Of a DNA stretch of 64,000 bases, positions 34,786 through 42,389 are shown one piece after another. How positions within the stretch are numbered: the stretch's first letter is position 1; the number at the start of each line of letters is the position of its first letter. The notes beneath the pieces were generated by a model. It worked only from the letters and a program-made list of their open reading frames with translations, had not been told where the DNA came from and made no database searches. A program made the translations under genes and the position numbers. Source of the stretch: Paenibacillus phytohabitans (lineage in GTDB: Bacteria > Bacillota > Bacilli > Paenibacillales > Paenibacillaceae); contig NZ_WHOB01000059.1 in the NCBI RefSeq assembly GCF_013141775.1, forward strand, positions 372,001 to 436,000. The letters run 5' to 3'.

Positions 34786-35897
34786 AGGTCTAGCCCCCGG
34801 TTCAGATTGCGCTCCCCGGCTGCATCGTAGACATTAACCGTTCCCGGGAGAATGGCGAGAGTCACCTTCCGGCCAATGTCCACCACTTCAGTAGTCGCCG
34901 ACTGCTGGATGATTTCCACTTCCTGGCCGTTCTCAAGCGCGACAACCAGATGTGTGCTCAGTCCCAGGAAAATGTTATTTACAACCGTTCCCGTAAGGCC
35001 CGCCCCTTCCTCCGCCAGCACGAATTCCTCCGGCCGGACTGAAATTTTAACCGCTGCCGTTCCGGAAGACTTGAGTTCCGCTTGTAGCCCCGGCACCGCC
35101 AGCGAGTAGCTGCTGCCAATATGCAGAACCGCTTCACCTTCAGCCCCGCTCTCCAGCTTCGCCTCAATGACATTGGTCCGCCCGATGAAGGTAGCAACGA
35201 ACAGATTGGCCGGGCGCTGATAGATATCCCGTGGTGTTCCCACCTGCTGGATGATCCCGGACTTCATAACCGCGATCCGGTCAGATACCGCCATTGCCTC
35301 TTCCTGATCATGCGTCACGTAGACCGTGGTAATCCCGACCTCACGCTGAATCCGCTTAATGGCATTACGCATATCTACACGAAGCTGGGCATCCAGATTG
35401 GACAGGGGTTCATCCATCAGCAGTACGTCAGGATTAATAACGATGGCCCGGGCCAGGGCGACACGCTGCTGCTGGCCGCCCGACAGATTCTTGGGCATTC
35501 TGTCTTTGTACACCTCAATCTGCACCGTATCCAGAATCTCCTCTACTCTGCGCTGCAGCTCCCCCTTAGCCACTTTACGGTTCTGCAGCCCGAACGCAAC
35601 ATTCTCAGATACGCTTAAATGCGGAAAGATCGCATAATTCTGAAATACCATTCCGATATTCCGTTTGCCCGGAGGGACGTTGTTCATTACTTTATTATTG
35701 AAGCCGAGATTCCCGCCTTCAATACTGTTAAAGCCGGCCACCATCCGCAGCAGTGTTGTTTTCCCGCAGCCTGAAGGACCCAAAAGGGTGAAGAACTCAC
35801 CCTTTTGAATGTCCAGGGACAGCTCGGGGATAACGGTGGTGTCGCCATATTTTTTGACAATGTCCTTGAAGGATATCGCAACGCTCATGTTATTCAC
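34782..35897 (-). CDS. ABC transporter ATPase, FbpC/PotA-like
   Basis: This 371-residue ATPase has Walker A GPSGCGKTT, signature LSGGQQQRVALARAIV, Walker B VLLMDEPLSNLD and the switch His in YVTHDQEEAM. The C-terminal part of about 120 residues is a TOBE-type regulatory domain (VSVRPEEFVLAE-like: KISVRPEEFVLAEEGAGL). The family serves iron(III), spermidine and phosphonate importers. The ATGA overlap with the permease start couples translation. The Q-loop segment VFQNYAIFPHLSVSENV is standard. Confidence 0.93.
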   Translation of the reverse strand: MNNMSVAISFKDIVKKYGDTTVIPELSLDIQKGEFFTLLGPSGCGKTTLLRMVAGFNSIEGGNLGFNNKVMNNVPPGKRNIGMVFQNYAIFPHLSVSENVAFGLQNRKVAKGELQRRVEEILDTVQIEVYKDRMPKNLSGGQQQRVALARAIVINPDVLLMDEPLSNLDAQLRVDMRNAIKRIQREVGITTVYVTHDQEEAMAVSDRIAVMKSGIIQQVGTPRDIYQRPANLFVATFIGRTNVIEAKLESGAEGEAVLHIGSSYSLAVPGLQAELKSSGTAAVKISVRPEEFVLAEEGAGLTGTVVNNIFLGLSTHLVVALENGQEVEIIQQSATTEVVDIGRKVTLAILPGTVNVYDAAGERNLNRGLDL

Positions 35898-35932
35898 CCG
35901 CCTTCTCTCTGATTTGCTGTTCCGGTCTTGAA

Positions 35933-36970
35933 TTATTCAGCAATATTAGTAAACAGCTCGGTATAACGCTCCACAATAGCTGCCTTATTCTCTGCAACGT
36001 AGGCTACGTCCTCATCAATCACCTTGATTTGGTCCATCTGTGTCATAAAGTCTCCGATCGCAGCATCGGTGCGCAGCGGACGGTTGGTCGTTTCTTGTCC
36101 TAGCGCATCCTGACCTTCTTTGGAGATCAGAAAGTCGATGAACTTCCGGGCATTTTCCTGATTGGGAGAACCTTTAACAACTCCGGCTACCGCATCGAGG
36201 AACACCGTTCCCTCTTCCGGATATACAACCTTTACCGGCGCACCGTCTTTTACGTAGCTGACTGCCGGATCCTCGTAGGTTAACGCCACTACATATTCGC
36301 CGTCAGCAACACTCTTGTGCGCTTTACTGGAGCCGCCCGCAATTTTACCGTCCAGATTCTCCAGCAGCTTGCCTACGTAATCCCAGCCTGCATCGGAAGT
36401 ATAATCCCCGCCCATAGCTCTAAGCATATTCGTCAATTGGGCGAACGCCGAGCTGGAATTGGCAGGGTCCGCCATCGCGATCTTACCCTTCAGCTCCGGA
36501 TTGAGCAGATCCTCGTAACCGTTAATTTCAATATCACCTGCAAGGTTCGTATTCACCAGCAGAACACTTCCGTCCGACACGTAAGAGGTCATGATGCCAG
36601 TCGTATTCGTGTGGCCTTCCAGCAGATCCTTATCATTAGGGGAGACATATTCCTCGAATAGCTCGGCATTATCATTGAACAAGGCATAAGCTCCGCCGAA
36701 CATGACGTCAGCGTACGGGTTGGTTTTCTCTGACTGAATCCGCTTGATCAGCTCGCCGCTGCCTGCCGATACCAGCTCCACTGTAACGCCAGTCTGCTTC
36801 TCGAATGCCGGGATAAGTGCATTAATCATCGCTTCACTATTCGGGGTATAGACAACCAGCTTGTCCGAACTACCGCCCGATGCGCTGTCATCTGCTTGGT
36901 TTCCTCCACATGCCGAGAGCACAACCACCATCATTGTCATAATAAGTGACACCGTTAACCACTTTTTCAT
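35933..36970 (-). CDS. ABC-transporter substrate-binding lipoprotein, Fe3+/AEP (FbpA/AfuA-like) type
   Basis: This 345-residue protein has a lipoprotein signal (LIMTMMVVVLSACGG, lipobox LSAC). The mature part matches SBP class II ferric or phosphonate binding proteins: KLVVYTPNSEAMINALIPAFEKQTGVTVELVSAGSGELIKRI and NPYADVMFGGA at the front, FIDFLISKEGQDALGQETTNRPLRTD near the end. The two adjacent Tyr used by FbpA for iron are not evident, so a phosphonate or other anion is as likely as iron. It is the first gene of a five-gene operon (SBP, ATPase, permease, kinase, regulator). A possible extended -10 is at 37003-37008 on the minus strand. Confidence 0.87.
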   Translation of the reverse strand: MKKWLTVSLIMTMMVVVLSACGGNQADDSASGGSSDKLVVYTPNSEAMINALIPAFEKQTGVTVELVSAGSGELIKRIQSEKTNPYADVMFGGAYALFNDNAELFEEYVSPNDKDLLEGHTNTTGIMTSYVSDGSVLLVNTNLAGDIEINGYEDLLNPELKGKIAMADPANSSSAFAQLTNMLRAMGGDYTSDAGWDYVGKLLENLDGKIAGGSSKAHKSVADGEYVVALTYEDPAVSYVKDGAPVKVVYPEEGTVFLDAVAGVVKGSPNQENARKFIDFLISKEGQDALGQETTNRPLRTDAAIGDFMTQMDQIKVIDEDVAYVAENKAAIVERYTELFTNIAE

Positions 36971-37193
36971 TTCCTCTTCACCCCTTGTCTGGATATAGGT
37001 CTATTCTATCAGCTTGAAATTTCATTAAAATCCTATTATTCGACAAAATCATCTAAAATGCACAACTAAAACGAGCTAATATGTTATATAACATAACATT
37101 AAAATACATAAATTGGATTTTCGGCTGCCTTTAACATTTTTCCCGCAGTTAATATCCTTAGACAAGGGACTCGCACTTCATTTCATTCCAATC

Positions 37194-37221
37194 AAAAAAA
37201 ACCCTGGAAGTATTCCCAGGG
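37194..37221 (-). terminator. Minus-strand terminator behind a possible antisense transcript
   Basis: On the minus strand CCCTGG-N8-CCAGGG is followed by eight T. No intact minus-strand gene lies just upstream. A transcript ending here would run antisense across the whole toxin-like gene at 37375-37458. Confidence 0.75.
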
Positions 37222-37283
37222 CTGATTGTAAATTTATTTGATTTGTGTAGTCCGAAGATGAAAATTTCAGGGAACATTTGTAC

Positions 37284-37311
37284 TTACCCATTTACCATAA
37301 TATGCTATACT
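37284..37311 (+). promoter_or_regulatory. Promoter of the holin-like toxin gene
   Basis: An extended -10 TGCTATACT ends at 37311, with a weak -35 (TTACCC, 37284-37289) and a 16-nt spacer. It would start transcription near 37318, about 57 nt before the toxin start codon. Confidence 0.6.
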
Positions 37312-37374
37312 GATTGAACAATAGAAGGCTTGCAAGGGCGGTCGGCTAATCTCCCATGAAGGGAGGTGAGGCCA

Positions 37375-37458
37375 ATGGAGGTTCATCAAGCGTTGTCTCT
37401 GATGATCATGTTCGGCATGTTCATTATTGCATTGCTCAACTACCTCAAAAAGAAATAG
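37375..37458 (+). CDS. Putative holin-like toxin (TxpA/BsrG-like type I toxin), 27 aa
   Basis: A 27-residue peptide, MEVHQALSLMIMFGMFIIAL then LNYLKKK, has a short acidic N-terminus, one transmembrane helix and a basic tail. This is the signature of the putative holin-like toxin family that includes B. subtilis TxpA/BsrE-type membrane toxins. An excellent ribosome site, GGGAGGTGAGG, precedes the ATG. The leader contains a CTCCC-ATGAA-GGGAG hairpin that could sequester this site. A perfect terminator overlaps the stop codon. In known systems an antisense RNA neutralises the mRNA; here a minus-strand terminator at 37194-37221 would suit such an RNA. Toxicity is inferred. Confidence 0.75.
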   Translation: MEVHQALSLMIMFGMFIIALLNYLKKK

Positions 37459-37489
37459 ACCGCCCTAGTCCAAAGGATGCGGTCTATTT
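37453..37489 (+). terminator. Terminator of the holin-like toxin, overlapping its stop codon
   Basis: AAATAGACCGC and GCGGTCTATTT form a perfect 11-bp stem with a 15-nt loop. The stop TAG lies inside the left arm. The symmetric ends could also stop transcription from the other strand. Confidence 0.8.
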
Positions 37490-37605
37490 CTGCCCGTAGC
37501 ACCTAAAAGCCTCCGCCCTTAAAAGCGGCTATTGCTCAGAGAGTCGTGTTGACGCGTTCAGTACAAAACCTACATTGAGGATTTCGCGGACTACATGCCG
37601 GCAGG

Positions 37606-37938
37606 TTATTCATCTTCGTCCTCATATTCTTCTTCGTCTCCGAAACCTCCATATTGATTAGGCACCTCTCCGTTACTCTCCATAATCATCGGTAATTTCT
37701 TACCCGGACTCACCTCTATAGTTCCCAGATACTGAACAATAAAATGCCATTCATCGCCGTAGTCGAATAAGAGTAACATCTTTTGTTTAGGAGTATGGAA
37801 TACTTTATTGATTTTTGCCCTGTTCACGCCGGGGAACTTCGTCTTCTCACCGATATCGGCAAACAGCTCGTAACCTTCTTCAGAGCGTGTCCAGTTTTTG
37901 ATATTATCATAGAAACCAAAGGCGTGATCCAGATCAAT
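37606..37938 (-). pseudogene. Remnant of a plasmid pRiA4b ORF-3-like protein gene
   Basis: The in-frame segment after a TGA at 37939-37941 reads IDLDHAFGFYDNIKNW, then TRSEEGYELFADIG and MLLLFDYGDEWHFIVQYLG, and ends with an acidic tail. That matches the C-terminal two thirds of pRiA4b ORF-3-like proteins. The N-terminal third is missing. Upstream of the TGA the same frame reads ESWESTVDYLQ, which looks like the tail of another protein, so the junction may be a deletion scar. A GTG at 37825-37827 could start a 73-residue product. Probably non-functional. Confidence 0.65.
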
Positions 37939-38031
37939 TCATTGTAAATAATCAACCGTGCTCTCCCAAGATTCCCCATCTTCTGCTATGCTAATAGAAA
38001 TCCCAATAAGAAGCAGGAGGCACGAACTTGA

Positions 38032-38595
38032 ATGGATGCATTTCAATATGAGCTTACTTCAGAGACTACGATTAATCTGAAATATGAGTATGGAGGCGAG
38101 TACTTCACGTTCAGCCTGTACCGGGATGACAGAGGCTGGGTGCTTCACCCCTTTGACGGCATTCTGCTGAGGAATCCGGCAATGTGCTCTCTTGTCGCCC
38201 AAGAGCTGTTCAAGCACAAGCCTTTTCAGGTCATGCTGGCAAAAGAGGGAATTCTTTTCACCGATATACGTTCCACTGTTAACCTCGATAATGTGAACAC
38301 TCCGGTTGCCGCGCGCAATGAGCGGGAGTCCTACGATAACCCGGCTGATGACCTGATGGAATTTGTTCAGCAGCACTCGGTGGAAGAGGTCATTGATTAC
38401 GAATGTAGTCTCGTCGAGAACCGCATCTCCTTTTATAGAGAAATCCTGCAGCGGATGTTCATGGACAATCTGGGCCCCTCGGATCCGGAGTTCCAAAAGG
38501 TGCAGGATATTGTACGTATCTACGAACATTCTTTAGATAAGCTATCCAGTCTGAATGGTCCGAACCTCGATGCCGGAAGACGCGGCAGATTCTAA
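38032..38595 (+). CDS. Protein of unknown function beside a TerD/TerA-like gene, 187 aa
   Basis: I do not recognise a family. The 187-residue protein is soluble and acidic, with no signal peptide. The N-terminal 75 residues are beta-rich (TINLKYEYGGEYFTFSLYRDDRGWVLHPFDG) and the C-terminal 90 residues are helical (DDLMEFVQQHSVEEVIDYECSLVENRISFYREIL), ending in a basic tail GRRGRF. AGGAGG lies about 10 nt before the ATG. It is followed after 52 nt by the TerD/TerA protein gene on the same strand, so the two probably form an operon. A stress-related partner role is inference. Confidence 0.75.
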   Translation: MDAFQYELTSETTINLKYEYGGEYFTFSLYRDDRGWVLHPFDGILLRNPAMCSLVAQELFKHKPFQVMLAKEGILFTDIRSTVNLDNVNTPVAARNERESYDNPADDLMEFVQQHSVEEVIDYECSLVENRISFYREILQRMFMDNLGPSDPEFQKVQDIVRIYEHSLDKLSSLNGPNLDAGRRGRF

Positions 38596-38647
38596 GCTCC
38601 TTCACATATTCATTCAATTCTACTAATCTTCTGAAAGGCTGGTTCCA

Positions 38648-39967
38648 ATGACTGCTCAGCTGATAAAGGGACAAAAATGCAACTTAACAAAAGATACGCC
38701 TCTCCTTACCCGTATCATCGTCGGAATGGGCTGGCACAATACGGGCTCTGCGGTTGAGGTTGATTTTTCCGCCTTTTTGCTTACGCCATCCCAGAGCGTC
38801 TCAAAAGATGAGGACCTTATTTTTTATGGCAACCCTTCTACTCCGGACCAATCTGTATGTGTATTGCAGTCTGATAAAAAAGCCTACGCAGGGTTAACCG
38901 ATAACACACAAATCGCTGTCAGTCTCAGTCAGATTCCTGCAGAATACGAGCGGATTGCATTTGCACTAACGATTTATGAGGCTGAGAAACGGCAGCACAG
39001 CTTCTCGCTGCTGGACGATGCATATTTACGGATCATCAATGCTGCTGATGGAACTGAGCTTCTCCGCTACAGGCTCGGTAAAGCGTTCACTGTAGAGACC
39101 GCGATTGTCGCCGGAGAAATCTACAGATACCAGAATGAATGGAAATTCAGCGCAGTGGGTTCCGGATATGCAGGCGGTTTAGCTGCCCTATGCCAAAGTT
39201 ATGGGATTCGGGTCAATGACATTCTTCCGTCTGTTCAGCCCGCCAGCCGGGTGGTTCAGCCGCAGCAGTCTCCCCTTATTCTCCCGGAGCTGAGGTCAAG
39301 GCCTAAACCGGCGGGTAATTTCCCCCCTTCTTCACCAGCTTCACCTCCAGCATCGCCTCCAGCCCCTCCATTAAATCCTGGTACCCTCCTGCTTAAGAAA
39401 CGCGGGGAGCGGATCAATCTGCAGAAAGGGGCAGGATCACTAGGCGAGATCCTGATTAACCTGAACTGGGTGCAGACCCAATCATCCGGCTGGTTCGGCA
39501 GCAAAGGTATCGATCTTGATCTCGGTTGTCTGTTTGAATTGAAAAACGGGCTTAAGGGCTCTGTCCAGGCACTCGGTGAGTCCTTCGGCAGCTTGAACCG
39601 GCCGCCCTACATTTCCCTGGACGGGGATGACCGCACCGGATCGATCGCCACAGGTGAGAATCTGCGGATCAACGGCCATTATCTTTCCGAGATCAGCCGG
39701 ATTGTTGTCTTTGCCTTTATCTATGAGGGAATCACGAACTGGTCGCAGGCTGACGCCCGTGTGACTATCAGGCAGCAGAACGGGCCTGAGATCGAGGTCC
39801 GGCTGGATGAGCACAACAATAATAAGGGAATGTGTGCCATCGCCATGATTCGTAATCAGCAGGATGAGACCTTCAGCGTGGAGCGGCTCGTAGAATATTT
39901 CGCCGGACACGAGGAATTAGATCAGCACTATAACTGGAATCTGAGATGGGAAGCCGGGAGCAAATAG
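38648..39967 (+). CDS. Two-domain TerD/TerA-family (tellurium-resistance type) protein
   Basis: This 439-residue cytoplasmic protein has two Ter-type calcium-binding-like domains. Residues about 5-190 form a TerD/TerZ-like domain (KGQKCNLTKDTP, VGMGWH, EVDFSAFLL, then ERIAFALTIYEAEKRQHSF and GEIYRYQNEWKFSAVGSGYAGGL). After a Pro-rich linker (about 200-245) a second domain of TerA-like type follows (LKKRGERINLQKGAGSLGEILINLNWVQ, GIDLDLGCLFELKNG, GDDRTGSIATGENLRING, RIVVFAFIYEGITNW). Ter proteins are linked to tellurite, phage and membrane-stress responses. No terC, terB or terF is nearby, so this is a minimal unit with the 187-residue unknown. A hairpin at 39986-40007 follows. Confidence 0.88.
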   Translation: MTAQLIKGQKCNLTKDTPLLTRIIVGMGWHNTGSAVEVDFSAFLLTPSQSVSKDEDLIFYGNPSTPDQSVCVLQSDKKAYAGLTDNTQIAVSLSQIPAEYERIAFALTIYEAEKRQHSFSLLDDAYLRIINAADGTELLRYRLGKAFTVETAIVAGEIYRYQNEWKFSAVGSGYAGGLAALCQSYGIRVNDILPSVQPASRVVQPQQSPLILPELRSRPKPAGNFPPSSPASPPASPPAPPLNPGTLLLKKRGERINLQKGAGSLGEILINLNWVQTQSSGWFGSKGIDLDLGCLFELKNGLKGSVQALGESFGSLNRPPYISLDGDDRTGSIATGENLRINGHYLSEISRIVVFAFIYEGITNWSQADARVTIRQQNGPEIEVRLDEHNNNKGMCAIAMIRNQQDETFSVERLVEYFAGHEELDQHYNWNLRWEAGSK

Positions 39968-39985
39968 AGCGTTCTTAACAGCAAA

Positions 39986-40007
39986 AGAACGGCATCTCTG
40001 CCGTTCT
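39986..40007 (+). terminator. Hairpin after the Ter-like gene (tRNA-terminator type)
   Basis: AGAACGGCA-TCTC-TGCCGTTCT is nearly identical to the hairpins after both tRNA-Lys genes. T-rich sequence follows only weakly on the plus strand. It is next to a tRNA-like remnant, so it was probably once a tRNA terminator on the minus strand. Confidence 0.6.
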
Positions 40008-40014
40008 TCTGTGA

Positions 40015-40051
40015 TGGACATTTCAAGGGGTTCGAGCCCCTGAACGCATCC
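40015..40051 (-). pseudogene. Decayed tRNA 3' half
   Basis: The minus strand has a T-arm-like stem loop AGGGG-CTCGAAC-CCCTT and a 3' acceptor-like tail ending GTCCA, next to a tRNA-type terminator and the same TTCTTCTGTGATGGAC junction seen at the 43757 tRNA-Lys. No D arm or anticodon arm remains, and the T loop has C where T is conserved. Confidence 0.5.
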
Positions 40052-40072
40052 CTGCCATATTGGCTCTTTTCT

Positions 40073-40738
40073 CTAGACTGAACCGGCTGCGGGTGCGAAC
40101 AACGAGCTTGCAAGCTGAAATACCGTTTGCTCATATACAACATGCGCCGCTGCTACACTCCCCAGATGTCCTCCAATGTACAGGTGAATGACTCCGTGAA
40201 GAGAGGACCAGATTGTACCCACAATTAATTCCGGAGTGGAATTACCAGCAATAAGCCCCTTCTCTTGAGCGCTGACAATTACGGATAACAACCGCCGCAT
40301 AGCGGTAACAGTGCCTTTCATCCCCTGCTCATCCGGTTTGAAATCCGCAAATGCTCCTCCAAACATCAATTTATAATAGCTTGTGTGGCGTTGGCCGAAT
40401 TCCCAATACACCTCTGCCAGATTCAGTAAATACTGCTGCAGATCTTCTGACTGCGAAGTGCTTTCAAATTCATTGGAGAGTATTTTGCAGCCATCCAGAT
40501 ATAATTGCTGGGCTAATCCCTCTTTATTCGTAAACAGACTGTAAATGATCTTGGTTGAGCAATCCATCCTCTGCGCCACTTTTCGCACGGTTACAGCTTC
40601 CGGACCTTCTTCCTGAAGGATTATAGCTGCTGCATCTACTACAAGCTGACGAAGATTCGCAGTGTTCTGCAAGCGGGCCTCCTGATAGGTTGTCACCTTT
40701 TTAGGAGCTGCTTCAGCATGATTTCCTTGTTCATTCAA
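40073..40738 (-). CDS. TetR-family transcriptional regulator
   Basis: This 221-residue protein has an N-terminal TetR helix-turn-helix (GPEAVTVRKVAQRMDCSTKIIYSLFTNKEGLAQQLY) and a C-terminal ligand-binding domain of the WHG/TetR_C_13-like kind (EVYWEFGQRHTSYYKLMFGG). It is divergent from the short-chain dehydrogenase gene at 41016, with a 277-nt spacer that holds a promoter and a perfect 7-1-7 palindrome. It is the likely repressor of that gene. Ligand unknown. Confidence 0.9.
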   Translation of the reverse strand: MNEQGNHAEAAPKKVTTYQEARLQNTANLRQLVVDAAAIILQEEGPEAVTVRKVAQRMDCSTKIIYSLFTNKEGLAQQLYLDGCKILSNEFESTSQSEDLQQYLLNLAEVYWEFGQRHTSYYKLMFGGAFADFKPDEQGMKGTVTAMRRLLSVIVSAQEKGLIAGNSTPELIVGTIWSSLHGVIHLYIGGHLGSVAAAHVVYEQTVFQLASSLFAPAAGSV

Positions 40739-40878
40739 CGTAATCGCCTTCTTTGGTTATGATGTTGTTCCCCGGAAACACAGTTTCCCATTCATATACC
40801 ACGCATTGTATACAGTTGGTTCCACAAAGTCAATCCTCCAACCAACCACACTGGTCCTACATATAATTAAAAGAAGGT

Positions 40879-40907
40879 TTGACTTTCTCCAGATAACAAG
40901 ATACTAT
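40879..40907 (+). promoter_or_regulatory. SigA-type promoter of the SDR gene
   Basis: TTGACT (40879-40884), 17-nt spacer, TACTAT (40902-40907). It points at the SDR gene 109 nt downstream. Confidence 0.65.
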
Positions 40908-40917
40908 GATTTCATCG

Positions 40918-40932
40918 GGTAACAGTGTTACC
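40918..40932. promoter_or_regulatory. Perfect 15-bp palindrome, candidate TetR operator
   Basis: GGTAACA-G-TGTTACC lies 10 nt past the -10 of the SDR promoter, where a bound repressor would block initiation. The neighbouring divergent TetR gene is the obvious candidate, by position. Confidence 0.65.
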
Positions 40933-41015
40933 ATATAAAATCTTAGTTCCCTAAGATGCACACTCGGTACCTACGTTTCTGATGATTACATTCAATTTAT
41001 TAGGAGGAATACGTT

Positions 41016-41798
41016 ATGAATATTCAAGGGAAATGGTCGCTAATCACGGGAGCTTCTTCCGGTATCGGCGAACAGTTTGCAAGGCAACTGGCTAAGCAAG
41101 GAAGTCATTTGGTGCTGGTGGCTAGAACTAAGAGCAAACTGGATACGCTCGCAGCAGAACTCGGAAGAAAATACAACATCAAGGCCGAAGTGATAGCTAT
41201 GGACCTTGCGGAAGCAGACGCCCCCCGCGATTTGTTCCAGCAATGCCAGCGGTTGCAGCTGGAGATTGAACTGCTGATCAATAATGCCGGATTTGCGACC
41301 CATGGATTGTTCGAACAAATCTCAGGCCAGCGGCAGCATGAAGAGATCATGTTGAATGTTGCTGCGGTTGTAAATATGACTCATCTATTCTTACCGGATA
41401 TGCTGCGCAGAAGCTCAGGCACTGTCATCAATGTATCTTCCACTGCAGGATTCCAGCCTCTCCCCTATATGGCTGTGTATGGGGCAACCAAAGCATTTGT
41501 CCTATCCTTTACAGAGGCGTTATGGTGGGAGAACCGTGACCGCGGAGTCCAGTTCTTTGCACTTTGTCCCGGTTCTACAGATACAGACTTCTTCGCTGTT
41601 GTGGGAACGGAGGAAGCTTCCATCGGGAAAAAAGCAACTCCGCAACAAGTAGTGGAAACTGCGCTGCGCTCGCTCGCCAACAAGAAGATATACACAGTTC
41701 CAGGATCGCAAAATTACCTCGGAGCCCAGCTGTCCAGATTCGTTACCCGTAAGCAGAGTCTGCGGATAGTCGGAAACATGCTCCGGCCCCGTTCGTAG
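41016..41798 (+). CDS. Short-chain dehydrogenase/reductase (SDR)
   Basis: This 260-residue classical SDR has the NAD(P) motif TGASSGIGEQFARQL at the front, the NNAG motif (LLINNAGFATHG), a catalytic Ser in INVSSTAGFQ and the YxxxK pair in YMAVYGATKAFVLSF. It resembles the DltE/YqjQ-like or ketoacyl-reductase-like SDRs. AGGAGG lies before the ATG. It is controlled by the promoter and palindrome at 40879-40932 and probably by the divergent TetR regulator. Substrate unknown. Confidence 0.9.
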   Translation: MNIQGKWSLITGASSGIGEQFARQLAKQGSHLVLVARTKSKLDTLAAELGRKYNIKAEVIAMDLAEADAPRDLFQQCQRLQLEIELLINNAGFATHGLFEQISGQRQHEEIMLNVAAVVNMTHLFLPDMLRRSSGTVINVSSTAGFQPLPYMAVYGATKAFVLSFTEALWWENRDRGVQFFALCPGSTDTDFFAVVGTEEASIGKKATPQQVVETALRSLANKKIYTVPGSQNYLGAQLSRFVTRKQSLRIVGNMLRPRS

Positions 41799-41925
41799 CC
41801 GGTTCCTTTAACAGTATTCCCTGTCCCCGGACAACGGAAGGAATGGAAGTTCTGGAGTTCTTAGCAAGTTCAGTCGTGCAAGCTGAAATCTGACCAATAT
41901 AGCCCCAGCTCGTGTAGATCAGCAG

Positions 41926-42369
41926 TTATATGTGCGGGGAGGCAAGTAGTACTGCAGTGATAAATATACTCTGAATTCCTATACGGGCCGGCAATTTCGG
42001 CACAGGCTTGCCGCCGATTGTCAACTTGTTGCGGGCGGCATAGATATTGGCGGGGAGCATTGCGATAAGAAGCAAAACGAGGCACACAGAAGCCGCTGGT
42101 GAGAAAGCGGGCAGAAGGATACCGATAGCTCCGGCAATTTCCAAGATCCCGGTAACCGTCACAATCCATTCTTTCTGCGGAAAAGCATGCGGCACCATTC
42201 TTACCAAATCAGACCGCCGCCGCCCCCAGTGAGCAGAAGCACCCATTAGCAGCATTATGGATACTGCCCATTGAATGGAGGTATGCCAGTCATTCCAATA
42301 AGTCACGCCCAGGAGACCAACCACCCGAAACAGCAAAAAGGATAAGATGAGCGCTATAAAAGGAACCAT
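41926..42369 (-). CDS. DoxX-family membrane protein
   Basis: This 147-residue protein has four hydrophobic segments and typical DoxX/DoxX-like_family features: GILEIAGAIGILLPAFSPAASVCLVLLLIAMLPANIYAA in the centre and a Trp/Tyr-rich front half (YWNDWHTSIQWAV). It is a cytoplasmic-membrane protein of uncertain role, with quinone- or redox-related functions known for some relatives. It lies 20 nt downstream of a TetR gene on the same strand and is likely co-transcribed with and regulated by it. Confidence 0.87.
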   Translation of the reverse strand: MVPFIALILSFLLFRVVGLLGVTYWNDWHTSIQWAVSIMLLMGASAHWGRRRSDLVRMVPHAFPQKEWIVTVTGILEIAGAIGILLPAFSPAASVCLVLLLIAMLPANIYAARNKLTIGGKPVPKLPARIGIQSIFITAVLLASPHI

Positions 42370-42389
42370 TTTATAATCCTCCCTTAACT

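Larger units (their letters stand above)
36971..37374. other. 404-nt spacer: ABC promoter region, minus-strand terminator, toxin promoter
   Basis: The left part probably carries the ABC operon promoter (TGATAGAAT with the hexamer at 37003-37008). A minus-strand terminator is at 37194-37221. The plus-strand promoter of the small toxin-like gene is at 37284-37311. The AT-rich section between 37030 and 37140 shows no further feature I can name. Confidence 0.5.

Noticed and set aside
37490..37600. Promoter for a toxin antisense RNA downstream of the toxin terminator
   Set aside because: I found no convincing -35/-10 pair on the minus strand, so the antisense RNA is left as inference only.
41870..42169. 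99-codon minus-strand frame overlapping the DoxX gene
   Set aside because: Shadow of the DoxX gene in another frame; the DoxX frame has the membrane-segment pattern and a sensible position behind the TetR gene.
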